A stretch of 64,000 nt of DNA from Brucella rhizosphaerae (GCF_002252475.1 NZ_NNRK01000017.1:124001-188000), one strand, 5' to 3'; shown: positions 9,390-19,958, counted from the first letter of the stretch. The notes: a model not told the origin generated them from the sequence alone. Translations and numbers: made by a program.

Positions 9390-9961
9390 AATTCGATTGA
9401 ATCATAAATAACCGCAATCATTCAATTTATTTTGAAACGGACACTTACGAACAGGCGCGGTTACAACCGGGCAGCGGTTGTTGTTGCAAACAAGAACGCA
9501 AAGTTGATTTGGGTCGTATTTCAACAAGGCGACGAATACTGAGCCAATCCTAGAGCGTAAGCATATAAATTGCATGCTGAAGGTTGAAATGGAGTGAACA
9601 GTTGCACCGGCATATACAGAACCTGTATTTTATAAGGGTCGGCTAGGTCTCCCCTTTGTTGAGGCGTATGTGTGCGTATACCCATTTTGGTGCTTCGAAA
9701 ATGATGGCACTGTATAGATGTTTGCACTCTATCCGAGTCAAACTGCTTCAACATAAAGTTTGTAATAGGGGATAGTCTATAGATGTAAAAGGATAGGGTG
9801 CTCATCCCATGCTACCGGTATATTTCGAAAACGTGTAGCGGCACCAGAGAAAAGATATCATCGTGGCATTTAACCTTTGTGTCTTTAACGCTATGAGATG
9901 ATTATCATTCGCAAACAGGCTCGATCCTAAAGGCCTTTTCAGGAATACCGGTAGCAGAGAA
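9390..9961. other. Intergenic region before the LysR gene
   Basis: 570 nt with no supported gene. An open frame on the minus strand (9521-9805) has no recognisable features and is not annotated. The promoter of the LysR gene must lie here. Confidence 0.5.
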
Positions 9962-10867
9962 ATGTTCACGCTCAGGCAGTTACGTTATTTCATCGCATGT
10001 GCTGAGCAAGGTTCGGTTACGCGTGCTGCACAATCGCTGTCGATTTCCCAGTCATCTATTACTGAGGCGATTAAGGAGCTTGAAGCCGATCTCAACGTCT
10101 CATTGTTCGAGCGGCATCCGCGTGGGCTGATTATCACGCATAGCGGCCATCAATTTATGCGTCATGCAACGAAAATCCTGGCTGACGTTTCTGATGCCCG
10201 ACGCTCGTTTTCGAGCAGGCAGGTGACAGAAAAACGAACTCTGCATCTCGGCGTCACATCGCTTGTTGCTGGCTATGTACTTTCCGATTTGCTGGCGCGC
10301 TATCGCCGGGCGTTTCCCGATGTGGAGGTGAGCGCAATTGAGGATAATGGCTCATACCTTGAGCATCTGCTCATCGGGGGTGAACTTGATGTGGCTGTGG
10401 TGGTGATTTCCAGTCTACGCGACCGCATGGCGCTTCATGCCGAAATTCTGGAAACATCGCCCTATCGATTGTGGTTGCCTTTAGGGCATTCGCTTATATC
10501 CGTTGACGGAATATCAATCGATGATGTGGCTAAAGAACCTTTAATCATGCTCACCGTCGATGAAATTGAGGAGAATACCGGAAAGCTTCTTGCTGCACTT
10601 GGGGCAAGGCCGCATGTGGCGTTCAGGACTCGCTCTGTTGAAGCGGTTCGTAGTTTAGTGGCGACTGGTGCCGGTGTCTCCCTTCTACCTGATCTCGTCT
10701 ATCGCCCATGGTCGCTTGAAGGTGATCGAATTGAAAGCCGGGATGTTTCTGGCTCTTTGCCAATCGTGCAGATTGGAATGGTGTGGCGAAAGGGTTCGAG
10801 TCTTCCACAGTCTGCGCGCGATTTTATTGGAATTGCAGAAGCTGCACGGTCTGGAAGGCAACGTTGA
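9962..10867 (+). CDS. LysR-family transcriptional regulator
   Basis: 301 residues with the LysR winged-helix at residues 1-60 (MFTLRQLRYFIACAEQGSVT, AAQSLSISQSSITEAIKELE) and the inducer-binding domain from about residue 90. It lies upstream of the amine catabolic cluster, in the same direction, separated by 470 nt; the polyamine-type importer operon lies on the other side in divergent orientation with an IS remnant in between. Either could be its target. The gene shows no damage. Confidence 0.92.
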   Translation: MFTLRQLRYFIACAEQGSVTRAAQSLSISQSSITEAIKELEADLNVSLFERHPRGLIITHSGHQFMRHATKILADVSDARRSFSSRQVTEKRTLHLGVTSLVAGYVLSDLLARYRRAFPDVEVSAIEDNGSYLEHLLIGGELDVAVVVISSLRDRMALHAEILETSPYRLWLPLGHSLISVDGISIDDVAKEPLIMLTVDEIEENTGKLLAALGARPHVAFRTRSVEAVRSLVATGAGVSLLPDLVYRPWSLEGDRIESRDVSGSLPIVQIGMVWRKGSSLPQSARDFIGIAEAARSGRQR

Positions 10868-11339
10868 AGCTATTTTTTGCAGACCGTTGAAATTTATTAA
10901 GTTACTATTATTAAAGGTATTCTTGAAATCTATTTTAATAAAGATTTTAGCATTTTCTAGAAATCGGAAAAACCGATATCTGCTTTCTAATAAATGAATT
11001 TGCGAATGTTGCGTGTTTGGATCACTTTCTCCCTCAGGAACGAAAAGCCGAAAACGGCAAAATGGAGAGAGTAATGCGATTATATTCTATGTGCGCTGAC
11101 CAGCTAATATCATGAGCTGCATCTAGTCTTCCTCATTGCCGTTTCGCGCTGCTCAGCTAAGTTTTTCAGTAGTCCTAAAACCCATATGCGATTTCGCGCT
11201 TCGCTTTCAGTCAGCGAAGTAGCTGATGTGCTGTGCGGTTTTGTATCCAGCCCTAGATCAGTGCTGCATTTCGGAACCACAGTGATTTCATGTCACGCAT
11301 AGGTGATGGAAACAGACATAATTTCTGCCGGAGAATGTA
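10868..11339. other. Upstream region of the amine catabolic cluster
   Basis: About 470 nt without a supported gene. The first part is very AT-rich. A short dyad ATCGGAAAAACCGAT at about 10961-10975 could be a regulator site or a weak hairpin at the end of the LysR gene. The end carries the GGAGA ribosome-binding site of the dehydrogenase gene. Confidence 0.4.
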
Positions 11340-12767
11340 ATGGATTGTGAAATGCTTATCGGCTCCCAGTTTGAACTGGGAACAGAAAATGAAGAACTTG
11401 TTCTCAATCCGAAAACAGGGGACGTTATTCTGAATTTGCCTGAGGCATCTTTGGGACAAGTTGACAAAGCTGTAGAGGCCGGAGAAAAAGCATTTCAAAT
11501 ATGGTCTCGTACGACACCTGCGGAACGGTCGGGTTATCTGCTTAAAATCGCCGATGCAGTTGAAAAAGATGCGGAAGGCTTTGCGGCACTTGAGGCTCTC
11601 AATTGTGGAAAGCCGTACCATGCGGTTCTCAATGATGAGATACCCGCAATTATCGATTGCTATCGTTATTTCGCAGGTGCTGTTCGCAATATGCAGGGGC
11701 CTGTTGCTGCTGAATACATCGCTGGGCATACGTCTATGATCCGCCGCGATCCTGTCGGGATTATCGGGTCGATTGCACCTTGGAATTATCCATTGATGAT
11801 GATGGCGTGGAAGCTCGCCCCGGCAATTGCAGGCGGTAATACCGTCGTTTTTAAACCATCAGAACAGACGCCTTTGACCGCGCTGAAAATGGCAAAGGTG
11901 ATGGCTGATATTCTGCCATCGGGTGTGGTTAACGTGGTTCTCGGGCGGGGAGAAACTGTTGGAAACGCTCTGATTAATCACCCTTCAATCAACATGGTCT
12001 CCATTACGGGGGATGTTGCAACTGGCAAAAAGGTTTTGCAGGCTGCGGCAAAATCGGTGAAGCGTACGCATCTTGAGTTGGGAGGCAAAGCGCCTGTCAT
12101 CGTCATGGCTGATGCAGACATTGATGCTGTCGTAGAAGGCATTAAAACATTTGGATTCTATAATGCCGGGCAGGACTGCACGGCTGCTTGTCGCATCTAT
12201 GCTGACGCGCGGATCTACGACCGACTTGTTGCGGATTTATCCGGCGCTGTTTCCAGCATTCGCTTCAATCGCGAAGATGATGCCCAAAATGAGATGGGGC
12301 CGCTCATATCGCGTCGTCAACGTGATCGTGTGGACAGCTTTGTAGCTCGGGCCCGTGAGAATGCGCATATTGAAATAACTGCAGGCGGCAAACCTTCTGG
12401 AGACAGGGGATTTTTCTTTGAACCAACTGTGGTTGCCGGAGCGTTGCAGGACGATGAAATCGTTCGTCGCGAAGTCTTCGGGCCTGTTGTTTCCGTAACG
12501 CGTTTTAGCGAAGATGAAGAGGCAATCGCCTGGGCCAATGACAGTGATTACGGTCTGGCATCATCGGTCTGGACAAAAGATATCAGTAAGGGTTTGAAAG
12601 CCGCAGCGCACCTGCAATATGGCTGCACGTGGATCAATACACATTTCATGCTGACCAATGAAATGCCACATGGTGGATTGAAACAGTCCGGCTATGGCAA
12701 GGACATGTCTATCTACGCACTTGAGGACTACACCACTGTGCGTCATGTCATGATTGCTCACGGGTGA
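11340..12767 (+). CDS. patD: Gamma-aminobutyraldehyde dehydrogenase-like ALDH
   Basis: 475 residues. Long segments closely match what is known of E. coli PatD/Ydc[48 protein letters not shown] with the catalytic cysteine, and [18 protein letters not shown] near the end. The general-base glutamate in HLELGGKAP is present. Such enzymes oxidise amino-aldehydes (for example 4-aminobutanal to GABA) with NAD. It opens the cluster; the start at 11340 follows GGAGA. Given the neighbouring kinase/phospholyase, the true substrate may be another amino- or carboxy-aldehyde. Confidence 0.87.
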   Translation: MDCEMLIGSQFELGTENEELVLNPKTGDVILNLPEASLGQVDKAVEAGEKAFQIWSRTTPAERSGYLLKIADAVEKDAEGFAALEALNCGKPYHAVLNDEIPAIIDCYRYFAGAVRNMQGPVAAEYIAGHTSMIRRDPVGIIGSIAPWNYPLMMMAWKLAPAIAGGNTVVFKPSEQTPLTALKMAKVMADILPSGVVNVVLGRGETVGNALINHPSINMVSITGDVATGKKVLQAAAKSVKRTHLELGGKAPVIVMADADIDAVVEGIKTFGFYNAGQDCTAACRIYADARIYDRLVADLSGAVSSIRFNREDDAQNEMGPLISRRQRDRVDSFVARARENAHIEITAGGKPSGDRGFFFEPTVVAGALQDDEIVRREVFGPVVSVTRFSEDEEAIAWANDSDYGLASSVWTKDISKGLKAAAHLQYGCTWINTHFMLTNEMPHGGLKQSGYGKDMSIYALEDYTTVRHVMIAHG

Positions 12768-12771
12768 TACG

Positions 12772-13563
12772 ATGACAAATATAGCCCCCCAACTCCAAAT
12801 CGACCGTAAAAAACATGAAGTCTCGAAGACCGACGTGGCCATCGAACTTAAGAACATGCACAAATGGTATGGTGAGTTTCACGTTCTGCGTGACATCAAC
12901 CTGAAGGTCATGCGCGGCGAACGTATCGTTGTTGCGGGTCCATCCGGTTCCGGCAAGTCGACCATGATCCGTTGCATCAACCGTCTGGAAGAACACCAGA
13001 AGGGCCAGATCATCGTTGATGGTATTGAACTGACCAACGATCTGAAGAAGATCGATGAAGTGCGCCGTGAAGTCGGTATGGTGTTCCAGCACTTTAACCT
13101 CTTCCCGCATCTGACCATTCTGGAAAACTGCACGCTTGCACCGATCTGGGTGCGCAAAATGCCAAAAAAGAAGGCGGAAGAAGTCGCCATGCATTATCTG
13201 GCGCGCGTGAAAATCCCGGAACAGGCCAACAAGTATCCGGGCCAGCTTTCAGGTGGTCAGCAGCAGCGTGTGGCAATTGCCCGTGCGCTTTGTATGAACC
13301 CGAAGGTCATGCTGTTCGATGAGCCGACATCGGCGCTTGATCCGGAAATGGTCAAGGAAGTGCTGGATACGATGGTCAGCCATGCAGAAGAAGGCATGAC
13401 CATGATCTGCGTGACGCACGAAATGGGCTTTGCGCGTCAGGTTGCCAATCGCGTGATCTTCATGGATCAGGGTCAGATCGTTGAACAGAATTCGCCAGCC
13501 GAGTTCTTCGACAATCCGCAGCATGAACGCACAAAGCTGTTCCTGAGCCAGATACTGCACTGA
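12772..13563 (+). CDS. Polar amino-acid ABC transporter ATPase
   Basis: 263 residues from the ATG at 12772, 4 nt after the dehydrogenase stop; the frame also allows a TTG at 12754. Walker [12 protein letters not shown]-loop [11 protein letters not shown], signature [15 protein letters not shown], Walker [16 protein letters not shown] and the switch His in [14 protein letters not shown] match the GlnQ/HisP group, which has no C-terminal regulatory domain. The start of the protein has a charged extension of about 30 residues. It works with the binding protein (13612) and permease (15943). Confidence 0.93.
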   Translation: MTNIAPQLQIDRKKHEVSKTDVAIELKNMHKWYGEFHVLRDINLKVMRGERIVVAGPSGSGKSTMIRCINRLEEHQKGQIIVDGIELTNDLKKIDEVRREVGMVFQHFNLFPHLTILENCTLAPIWVRKMPKKKAEEVAMHYLARVKIPEQANKYPGQLSGGQQQRVAIARALCMNPKVMLFDEPTSALDPEMVKEVLDTMVSHAEEGMTMICVTHEMGFARQVANRVIFMDQGQIVEQNSPAEFFDNPQHERTKLFLSQILH

Positions 13564-13611
13564 AAAAAATCAACGAAACTATCAAAAATAAACGTACCAA
13601 CGGAGGGTAAC

Positions 13612-14433
13612 TTGAATAAATTTCTCGCAATAGCATCCGCGGCGCTGTTTGTGTTTTCAGGATTGGCACATGCGGGCCCAACGCTTGACCGTGTTAATGA
13701 AAAGAAAGAAATGGTTGTCGCAACCAATGTTGGTTGGCCTCCACAGGGTTTTCTTGATGACAATAACGAACTTGTTGGGTTCGATATTGATGTGGCAAAC
13801 GAGATTGGCAAGAGACTGGGTTTAAAGGTTCGCTTTGAAACACCGGAATGGCCAACGCTGACCGGCGGTCATTGGCAGGGACGTTATGATGTGGGTGTTG
13901 GCTCGGTAACGCCGACCAAGGCACGCGCACAGGCTATCGATTTTGCTGGCATCTACTACTACAGCCCCTATGTGTACGTCGTGCACAAGGATAGCCCGGC
14001 TCATTCTACGGATGATCTCAACGGCAAGATTATCGGCGTTGAAACTGGAACGACCTCTGAAGACTTCATCAATCGCCGTCTGGAAATTGATGCACCTAAT
14101 CTTCCGGCTTTTGAATACAAGGTTACGCCGGGTGAAGTGCGCACGTTTGAAGATTCCATGATGCCATTCGACGATCTTCGTCTTGGTGATGGCGTGCGTT
14201 TAAATGCGGTAATTGCACCAGAGCAGACCGCGCAGACAGCCATTAAAAATGGCTATCCGGTCCGCATTCTTGAAGGCGGATATGCTTTCCGTGAGCCGCT
14301 CGTTGTTATTGCAGAAAAGAACGATCCGGAATGGACTGCAAAGATCGGTGAGATCATCAAGCAGATGAAGGATGATGGCACTCTCGCAACGCTTACGACG
14401 AAGTGGTACGGCGCTGATTATAGTAAAGACTAA
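13612..14433 (+). CDS. Polar amino-acid ABC transporter binding protein
   Basis: 273 residues with a signal peptide (MNKFLAIASAALFVFSGLAHA) and the family 3 binding-protein fold: NVGWPPQGFLDDNNELVGFD near the N-terminus and an EQTAQTAIKNGYPV hinge segment. The start codon is TTG at 13612, placed just after a GGAGGG ribosome-binding site; no ATG gives a signal peptide. It should bind an amino acid, opine or related amine in the periplasm. Its position between the ATPase and the oxidase genes ties uptake to the catabolic enzymes. Confidence 0.9.
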   Translation: MNKFLAIASAALFVFSGLAHAGPTLDRVNEKKEMVVATNVGWPPQGFLDDNNELVGFDIDVANEIGKRLGLKVRFETPEWPTLTGGHWQGRYDVGVGSVTPTKARAQAIDFAGIYYYSPYVYVVHKDSPAHSTDDLNGKIIGVETGTTSEDFINRRLEIDAPNLPAFEYKVTPGEVRTFEDSMMPFDDLRLGDGVRLNAVIAPEQTAQTAIKNGYPVRILEGGYAFREPLVVIAEKNDPEWTAKIGEIIKQMKDDGTLATLTTKWYGADYSKD

Positions 14434-14532
14434 TCTCTGCCGATAATGTCATCTCAGATTTCCTAACCAATTCAATATCAAAGCCCGGCTTCGCCGTGAG
14501 GGCGGGTCGGGTTGTGATTTGAAGGTGGGAAC

Positions 14533-15840
14533 ATGCAATATTTTCGAGCTGGTAACAAGATGTCCTATCCTGACACGCATTACTTCAGAACAATGGCTGA
14601 CAACAAAGAACGCCCTGCGATGATCGGCAACGAGGAGTGCGAAACCCTCGTCATCGGTGCTGGCCTGGCCGGGCTGACAACAGCGTTGGAGCTGGCGAGG
14701 CAGGGGCATTCTGTTATTGTTCTTGAGGCCGATAGTGTTGGGTTTGGGGCTTCCGGGCGTAACGGTGGTTTCGTCAGCCCCGGATATGCAACCGGTCACG
14801 ACAAGATTGCTGGAACGGTCGGCGAAGATTCTGCCAAAAAACTCCATATGCTCTCAGTGGAGGGCATGGATTTTGTGCAGGAAACAATCCGTGATTTGAA
14901 TATCGCATCAGCAGATCCCAAGCATGGGCTGATTAGTGTACAGCGCTATGAAGATGCGGCGGCTTTGAAGGCTGAAGTCACGGAAACAAAAAGAGATTTC
15001 AATTACGACCTCGAATATATGTCGCGCGAAGAAGTTCAATCGGTACTCAAGTCTGAACGTTATTATCAGGCCGTTCGCGATCCGAAGGCGTTTCACATTC
15101 ACCCACTCAACTATGCACGCGGTCTTGCTCAGGAAATCGAACGTCTTGGCGGCAGGATTTACGAGAGTTCTGCATCGGAATCCATAGATGTTGCGGGGGC
15201 TCAAAAAGTGGCTCGTACAAGTCGGGGCTCAGTGCGAGGGAAAAACCTGGTGATCGCCACAGGTGGTTATACAGGCGCGCTGAATAAGAAACTTCAGCGC
15301 TCCTATTTGCCGATTGCAACCTATGTGATGGTCTCCGAAGTGGCGCCTGATCTGATCAGCGAAGCCATCAAAACACAGGCCGCGATTGGCGATAATCGCA
15401 GAGCTGGTGATTATTACAGGCTCATTGAAGGCGGAAGGCGTGTGTTGTGGGGTGGGCGTATAACAACTCGGGCCGCATCTACAGAAGGCCTGGTGCGGGA
15501 GCTTCGACATGAAATGACACGCACCTATCCGCAACTCTCACAACTCAAGACGGAACTCGCCTGGTCGGGCCTTATGGCTTATGCGCGCCATCTGATGCCA
15601 CAAATTGGGAAAATGCCAAATGGGGTTTGGTATTGCACGGCATTTGGTGGGCATGGGCTGAACACCACTGCAATTGGCGGCAAGATTGTTTCAGAGGCGA
15701 TCCTCGGCACAACTGATCGCTATAAGCTTTTTGAGCCTTTCGGCCTTATCTGGGCTGGTGGTTATGCCGGTCTTGCCGTTGCCCAACTCACCTATTGGAA
15801 GCTGCAAGCACAGGATAAATGGCGCGAACGGTCTGCCTGA
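14533..15840 (+). CDS. FAD-dependent amine oxidase, PuuB/OrdL-like
   Basis: 435 residues. FAD-binding motif VIGAGLAGLTTALELA starts at about residue 40, followed by GFGASGRNGGFVSPGY, the covering pattern of DAO-family enzymes such as gamma-glutamylputrescine oxidase. WGGRITTR and FGGHGLNTTAIGGK in the C-terminal half fit the same group. It should oxidise a primary or secondary amine to an imine or aldehyde plus ammonia or amine, with oxygen or a carrier as acceptor. The aldehyde dehydrogenase of the cluster is the natural next step. No glutamate ligase (PuuA) lies near, so the PuuB pathway itself is not complete here. Confidence 0.85.
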   Translation: MQYFRAGNKMSYPDTHYFRTMADNKERPAMIGNEECETLVIGAGLAGLTTALELARQGHSVIVLEADSVGFGASGRNGGFVSPGYATGHDKIAGTVGEDSAKKLHMLSVEGMDFVQETIRDLNIASADPKHGLISVQRYEDAAALKAEVTETKRDFNYDLEYMSREEVQSVLKSERYYQAVRDPKAFHIHPLNYARGLAQEIERLGGRIYESSASESIDVAGAQKVARTSRGSVRGKNLVIATGGYTGALNKKLQRSYLPIATYVMVSEVAPDLISEAIKTQAAIGDNRRAGDYYRLIEGGRRVLWGGRITTRAASTEGLVRELRHEMTRTYPQLSQLKTELAWSGLMAYARHLMPQIGKMPNGVWYCTAFGGHGLNTTAIGGKIVSEAILGTTDRYKLFEPFGLIWAGGYAGLAVAQLTYWKLQAQDKWRERSA

Positions 15841-15942
15841 TAATCTATCTTCTGCGTACTGCAAATTCTAATCTCCCAGAACAAAAAGACATCCGTTGAA
15901 CCGATCGGTACAGGGTACACACCGAATTGAAGGAGGCCGTTC

Positions 15943-16914
15943 ATGCTTGGACGATTCATTCTCAACTATCCCGATACAGCGCGTAGGCTTGGCGGCCTCG
16001 TGCTCTTCGCACTTACAATGGTGGCGCTCTATTCGATCGGCATCAGTGCTCACTGGCTCGGAATGATTGTGCCTTCGGTTGCTGAATGGGTGAAGGAAAA
16101 TCCTGCTATTGCGAGGATCGTGTCAGCATTCTCAATTTCACTATTCCTGTTTTTGAACTGGAAGCTGCTCAAAAAACTATCGAGAAAACAGCAAGTCGTA
16201 GCCGTCTGGGTCGAATTGTTTTCTCTTTTGATGTTGTTCTTCTATTCGTTCGACCTCTCGTTTTCATTTATCGCTCGTAAAATTGGCTTCCTGATCACAC
16301 AGGGAACCGTAACGACACTATATATTTCGGCGATTTCCATCGTGATCGCGACGATCATTGCACTTGTCGGTGCGATTGCAAAGCTGTCGCAGAACGGCGT
16401 CATTTATGGGCTTTCAACCTTCTATACGTCACTTTTTCGCGGCTTGCCGCTGCTTATGCAAATCTACATTATCTATCTTGGCTTACCGCAGATCGGTTAT
16501 GTGATTGGCGCAATCCCTGCCGGTATTCTCGCACTTTCACTCTGCTATGGTGCCTATATGACGGAAATTTTCCGTGCAGGTATTGAAAGCATTCCCCGCG
16601 GCCAGAAAGAGGGCGCAACGGCACTCGGCCTTGGCTCGGCACAGACCATGTGGCTTGTCATTCTGCCGCAAGCTATGCGGATTATCATCCCCCCAACAGG
16701 TAACCAGTTTATCGCCATGCTCAAGGACTCGTCGCTTGTTTCGGTGATCGGTGTCTGGGAGCTGATGTATGTTGCGAGAACACAGGGTCAAACAGAATTC
16801 AGGCACATCGAGATGCTGATCACTGCCTCGATGATCTATTGGATGCTCTCCATTTCGTTTGAATTCATTCAGTCACGTATTGAGCGCTACTACGCGCGAT
16901 ACAACATGCGGTAA
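15943..16914 (+). CDS. Polar amino-acid ABC transporter permease
   Basis: 323 residues. The C-terminal 200 residues form a His/Glu/Gln/Arg/opine permease: GTVTTLYISAISIVIATIIA, SLFRGLPLLMQIYIIY and the EAA loop GATALGLGSAQTMWLVILPQ. The first 110 residues add extra hydrophobic segments not found in short HisM-type permeases. It is the only permease in the cluster, so it probably works as a homodimer. A GGAGG ribosome-binding site lies before 15943. Confidence 0.9.
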   Translation: MLGRFILNYPDTARRLGGLVLFALTMVALYSIGISAHWLGMIVPSVAEWVKENPAIARIVSAFSISLFLFLNWKLLKKLSRKQQVVAVWVELFSLLMLFFYSFDLSFSFIARKIGFLITQGTVTTLYISAISIVIATIIALVGAIAKLSQNGVIYGLSTFYTSLFRGLPLLMQIYIIYLGLPQIGYVIGAIPAGILALSLCYGAYMTEIFRAGIESIPRGQKEGATALGLGSAQTMWLVILPQAMRIIIPPTGNQFIAMLKDSSLVSVIGVWELMYVARTQGQTEFRHIEMLITASMIYWMLSISFEFIQSRIERYYARYNMR

Positions 16915-17027
16915 AGCGCCAGCCCGATGATGATACGCCTTCTTTCGGGGCGTATCACAATTTCTGTGGCGGCGACGCTCTTTCGCCAGTTTCTGCTTTG
17001 TCAAACCGTTTTCTACTGGAAAGTTGT

Positions 17028-19958
17028 ATGTCTGAAATATCCCTTTTTTCATCAGCTGAGTTGCCTCGCCCTAACCTTACACTTAAGGATGCAGCAGATA
17101 TTCTTGGTTCAGTTTACGGGCAAAAGGGAGAATTGCGCGAGCTTGGCAGTCAGCAGGACCGCAATTTCAAGGTGAGCATTGCTGGTGAAAGCTATGTCCT
17201 CAAAATCAGCCGTAGCGAGTATCTGCGTGTAGAACTCGAAGCCCAAAATGCCATTCTGCAACACCTCGCTTCAAAGCAGGATGGCAGCGGGCATAATGCT
17301 TTTGTTTGTCCCACTGTTACCCCCTGTCTTAACGGAGAACTTATTGGTTCCGCTACTGTAGGGGGAGAGGGCTATCATGTTCGTCTCTTGAGCTTTATCG
17401 AAGGTGAGACCCTGACAGCGCGCAAATATTTGGGCCGCTCGGCAATTAAAGCGCTGGGGTCGCTCGCAGGAAGTGTCGCAAGTGCACTGGCCGATTTTTC
17501 GCATTCCGGCACGCTGAGAAATTCTCAGTGGGACTTGGCTCATGCTGAAACTGCGGTGCCGTTTTTATTGCAGGATGAGACGTCCGGCGTGGTTGCTAAA
17601 CCCATTATTAATGCAATGGGAGAAGTCAAAAAGCGGCTTGATCCGTTGAAGGCAGGTTTGCGTGTTCAGGTCATCCACCACGACATCACAGATGATAATG
17701 TCGTTGGATATAGAGAGATCTCAGGCTCGATCTTGCCTTATGCGGTTATTGATTTTGGCGATATGACAAAAAGCTGGTTGGTTGCGGAGCTCGCAACGAC
17801 CTGCACTTCCTTGCTGCATCACGGTGAAAAAGACCCATTCTCTATTTTGCCAGCTGTGAAGGCATTTCATGCCGTTTGCCCATTGAATAAGGATGAGCTT
17901 GTCGCCCTTTGGCCGTTGATTGTGGCACGCGCCTGCATATTGCTTGCAGCATCACATCAGCAACTCAAGCTTGATCCGAATAATATCTATGCCGCGACCA
18001 ACGCCGCGCATGAGCGGATCATCTTCCAAACGGCGACATCGGTTCCGTTTGAACTTATGGAAAAGGCAATCTTCTTTGCGCTTGGCGTGACCTTAGCAGA
18101 AAAGCCTCATGCCAATGTGCTATCGATTTTTCCGTCCCTTGATTTGTCCTTAGCAAAACAAGTGGACTTATCGATTGAGAACCCCGACTTTGTCGCAGGG
18201 AACTGGAATAACAGCGGTATCGAACGCAAGATATTGCTGGAGGCCGCTTATGCCGTGGGCAGTAGCCTGACGCAATATGGTGAGTACCGACTGACGCGCA
18301 CGCAGATTAACAGCCGCTTAGAGCCTGAAAGTTTTGCGCTGCATATTACAGCCTGCGTTCGCGCCGGAACTGAGGTCGTTGCGCCTTTTGATGGTCGTGC
18401 CCATTTTGCAGATGGCACATTAATTCTGCGAAATGGCGATCTAAATCTGCATTTAAGCGGATTAGACATCGCGGATGGTGTGGCGGCTTCAGTATCATCG
18501 GGCGATGCGTTGGGCACTGTCCGCAATAATGCGAATGGTTTCGGTATCATCTGTGTTCAACAGTCAGAATTGGTGTCTGACGCGTTGCCACAATTTGCCA
18601 GGCCATCGCAAGCCGCCGCATGGTCTTCCGTATGCCCATCACCGGCTACATTTTTAGGCTTGTCCGTCGAAGCATCGCCACGCGAGGCGGAATTGTTGCT
18701 TGAAAAGCGCTATCGAAGCCTGGCTGGCACACAGAAACATTATTACGATACGCCACCACAGATTGAACGTGGTTGGAAAGAACATCTGTTTGACACAGAA
18801 GGGCGCGCATATCTCGATATGGTCAATAACGTGACCACGGTGGGCCATGGGCATCCCCGACTTGCAGAAAATGTGAAAAAGCAATGGTTGAAGCTCAATA
18901 CCAATTCGCGCTTCAACTATTCAGAAGTAGCTGATTTTTCAGAAAGGCTCGCGGCACTCGCACCGGAAGGACTGGACACAGTGTTTCTGGTGAATAGCGG
19001 TTCAGAGGCAAATGACCTTGCATTGAGACTTGCGTGGGCATGGAATGGTCATCGCAATATTGTGTCATTATTAGAAGCTTATCATGGTTGGACAGTTGGC
19101 AGCGATGCCATCTCGACTTCAACAGCTGATAATCCCAATGCGCTTGGAACACGGCCGTCATGGGTGCATGCCGTGGTATCACCCAATACCTATCGGGGTA
19201 ATATGACTGCCGAACAATATATCGGAACGGTACTCGATAAACTGTCGGAGTTGGATGCAAAAGGTGGAAGCATCGCTGGTTTCATTTGTGAACCTATTTA
19301 TGGCAATGCTGGCGGAATACCCTTGCCATCAGGTTATCTTGAAAAGGTCTACCAGGAAGTCAGATCGCGTGGCGGGCTTTGCATCGCCGATGAAGTGCAA
19401 GTCGGTTATGGACGTACAGGTCACTACTTCTGGGGTTTTGAAGAGCAGCAGGTTGTGCCTGACGTCATCACGATTGCAAAAGGCATGGGCAATGGACACC
19501 CGTTAGGCGCAGTAATTACGCGCAAGGAAATTGCTCATGCACTTGAAAAGGAAGGCTATTTTTTCTCGTCTGCTGGCGGGAGCCCAGTTTCATCTGTCGT
19601 TGGAAACACTGTTTTGGACATTATGGAAGATGAGCAACTTCAGGCCAATGCGTGGAGCGTTGGAGATCATCTCAAAAGACGTCTTGAGGTGCTCAAACAG
19701 CAGTTTTCATTAGTTGGAGCGGTGCATGGCGCGGGGCTTTATATAGGCTTAGAGCTTGTCCGTGACCATGTTTTTCTAGAGCCCGCTACCGAGGAAACGA
19801 TGGCTCTATGCGACCGGCTTTTGGAGCTTGGTATCATTATGCAGCCGACGGGTGAACACTTGAATATCTTCAAAATAAAGCCACCCTTATGCCTTACCAA
19901 GGAGAGCGCTGATTATTTCGCTGATACCTTAGAAGTTGTCCTGACAGAAGGTTGGTAA
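17028..19958 (+). CDS. Kinase / M23-like / PLP phospho-lyase fusion protein
   Basis: 976 residues from the ATG at 17028 (GGAAAG upstream; a TTG at 16998 is also in frame). Residues ~20-340 are an APH/choline-kinase-like phosphotransferase with HHDITDDN (catalytic Asp) and VIDFGD (metal site). Residues ~430-545 resemble an M23/lipoyl-like beta domain (VVAPFDGRAHFADGT). Residues ~570-976 are a class III PLP fold with PLP lysine 818 in TIAKGMGNGHPLGAV. LNTNSRF and NTYRGN in this part are typical of ethanolamine-phosphate and phosphohydroxylysine phospho-lyases rather than ordinary transaminases. A kinase fused to a phospho-lyase would phosphorylate an amino-alcohol and release an aldehyde, ammonia and phosphate. 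The substrate is unknown; hydroxylysine- or ethanolamine-like compounds are candidates. Confidence 0.85.
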   Translation: MSEISLFSSAELPRPNLTLKDAADILGSVYGQKGELRELGSQQDRNFKVSIAGESYVLKISRSEYLRVELEAQNAILQHLASKQDGSGHNAFVCPTVTPCLNGELIGSATVGGEGYHVRLLSFIEGETLTARKYLGRSAIKALGSLAGSVASALADFSHSGTLRNSQWDLAHAETAVPFLLQDETSGVVAKPIINAMGEVKKRLDPLKAGLRVQVIHHDITDDNVVGYREISGSILPYAVIDFGDMTKSWLVAELATTCTSLLHHGEKDPFSILPAVKAFHAVCPLNKDELVALWPLIVARACILLAASHQQLKLDPNNIYAATNAAHERIIFQTATSVPFELMEKAIFFALGVTLAEKPHANVLSIFPSLDLSLAKQVDLSIENPDFVAGNWNNSGIERKILLEAAYAVGSSLTQYGEYRLTRTQINSRLEPESFALHITACVRAGTEVVAPFDGRAHFADGTLILRNGDLNLHLSGLDIADGVAASVSSGDALGTVRNNANGFGIICVQQSELVSDALPQFARPSQAAAWSSVCPSPATFLGLSVEASPREAELLLEKRYRSLAGTQKHYYDTPPQIERGWKEHLFDTEGRAYLDMVNNVTTVGHGHPRLAENVKKQWLKLNTNSRFNYSEVADFSERLAALAPEGLDTVFLVNSGSEANDLALRLAWAWNGHRNIVSLLEAYHGWTVGSDAISTSTADNPNALGTRPSWVHAVVSPNTYRGNMTAEQYIGTVLDKLSELDAKGGSIAGFICEPIYGNAGGIPLPSGYLEKVYQEVRSRGGLCIADEVQVGYGRTGHYFWGFEEQQVVPDVITIAKGMGNGHPLGAVITRKEIAHALEKEGYFFSSAGGSPVSSVVGNTVLDIMEDEQLQANAWSVGDHLKRRLEVLKQQFSLVGAVHGAGLYIGLELVRDHVFLEPATEETMALCDRLLELGIIMQPTGEHLNIFKIKPPLCLTKESADYFADTLEVVLTEGW

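Noticed and set aside
9521..9805. 94-codon open frame on the minus strand before the LysR gene
   Set aside because: No domain, no clear start signal and an irregular composition; chance frame in a non-coding gap.
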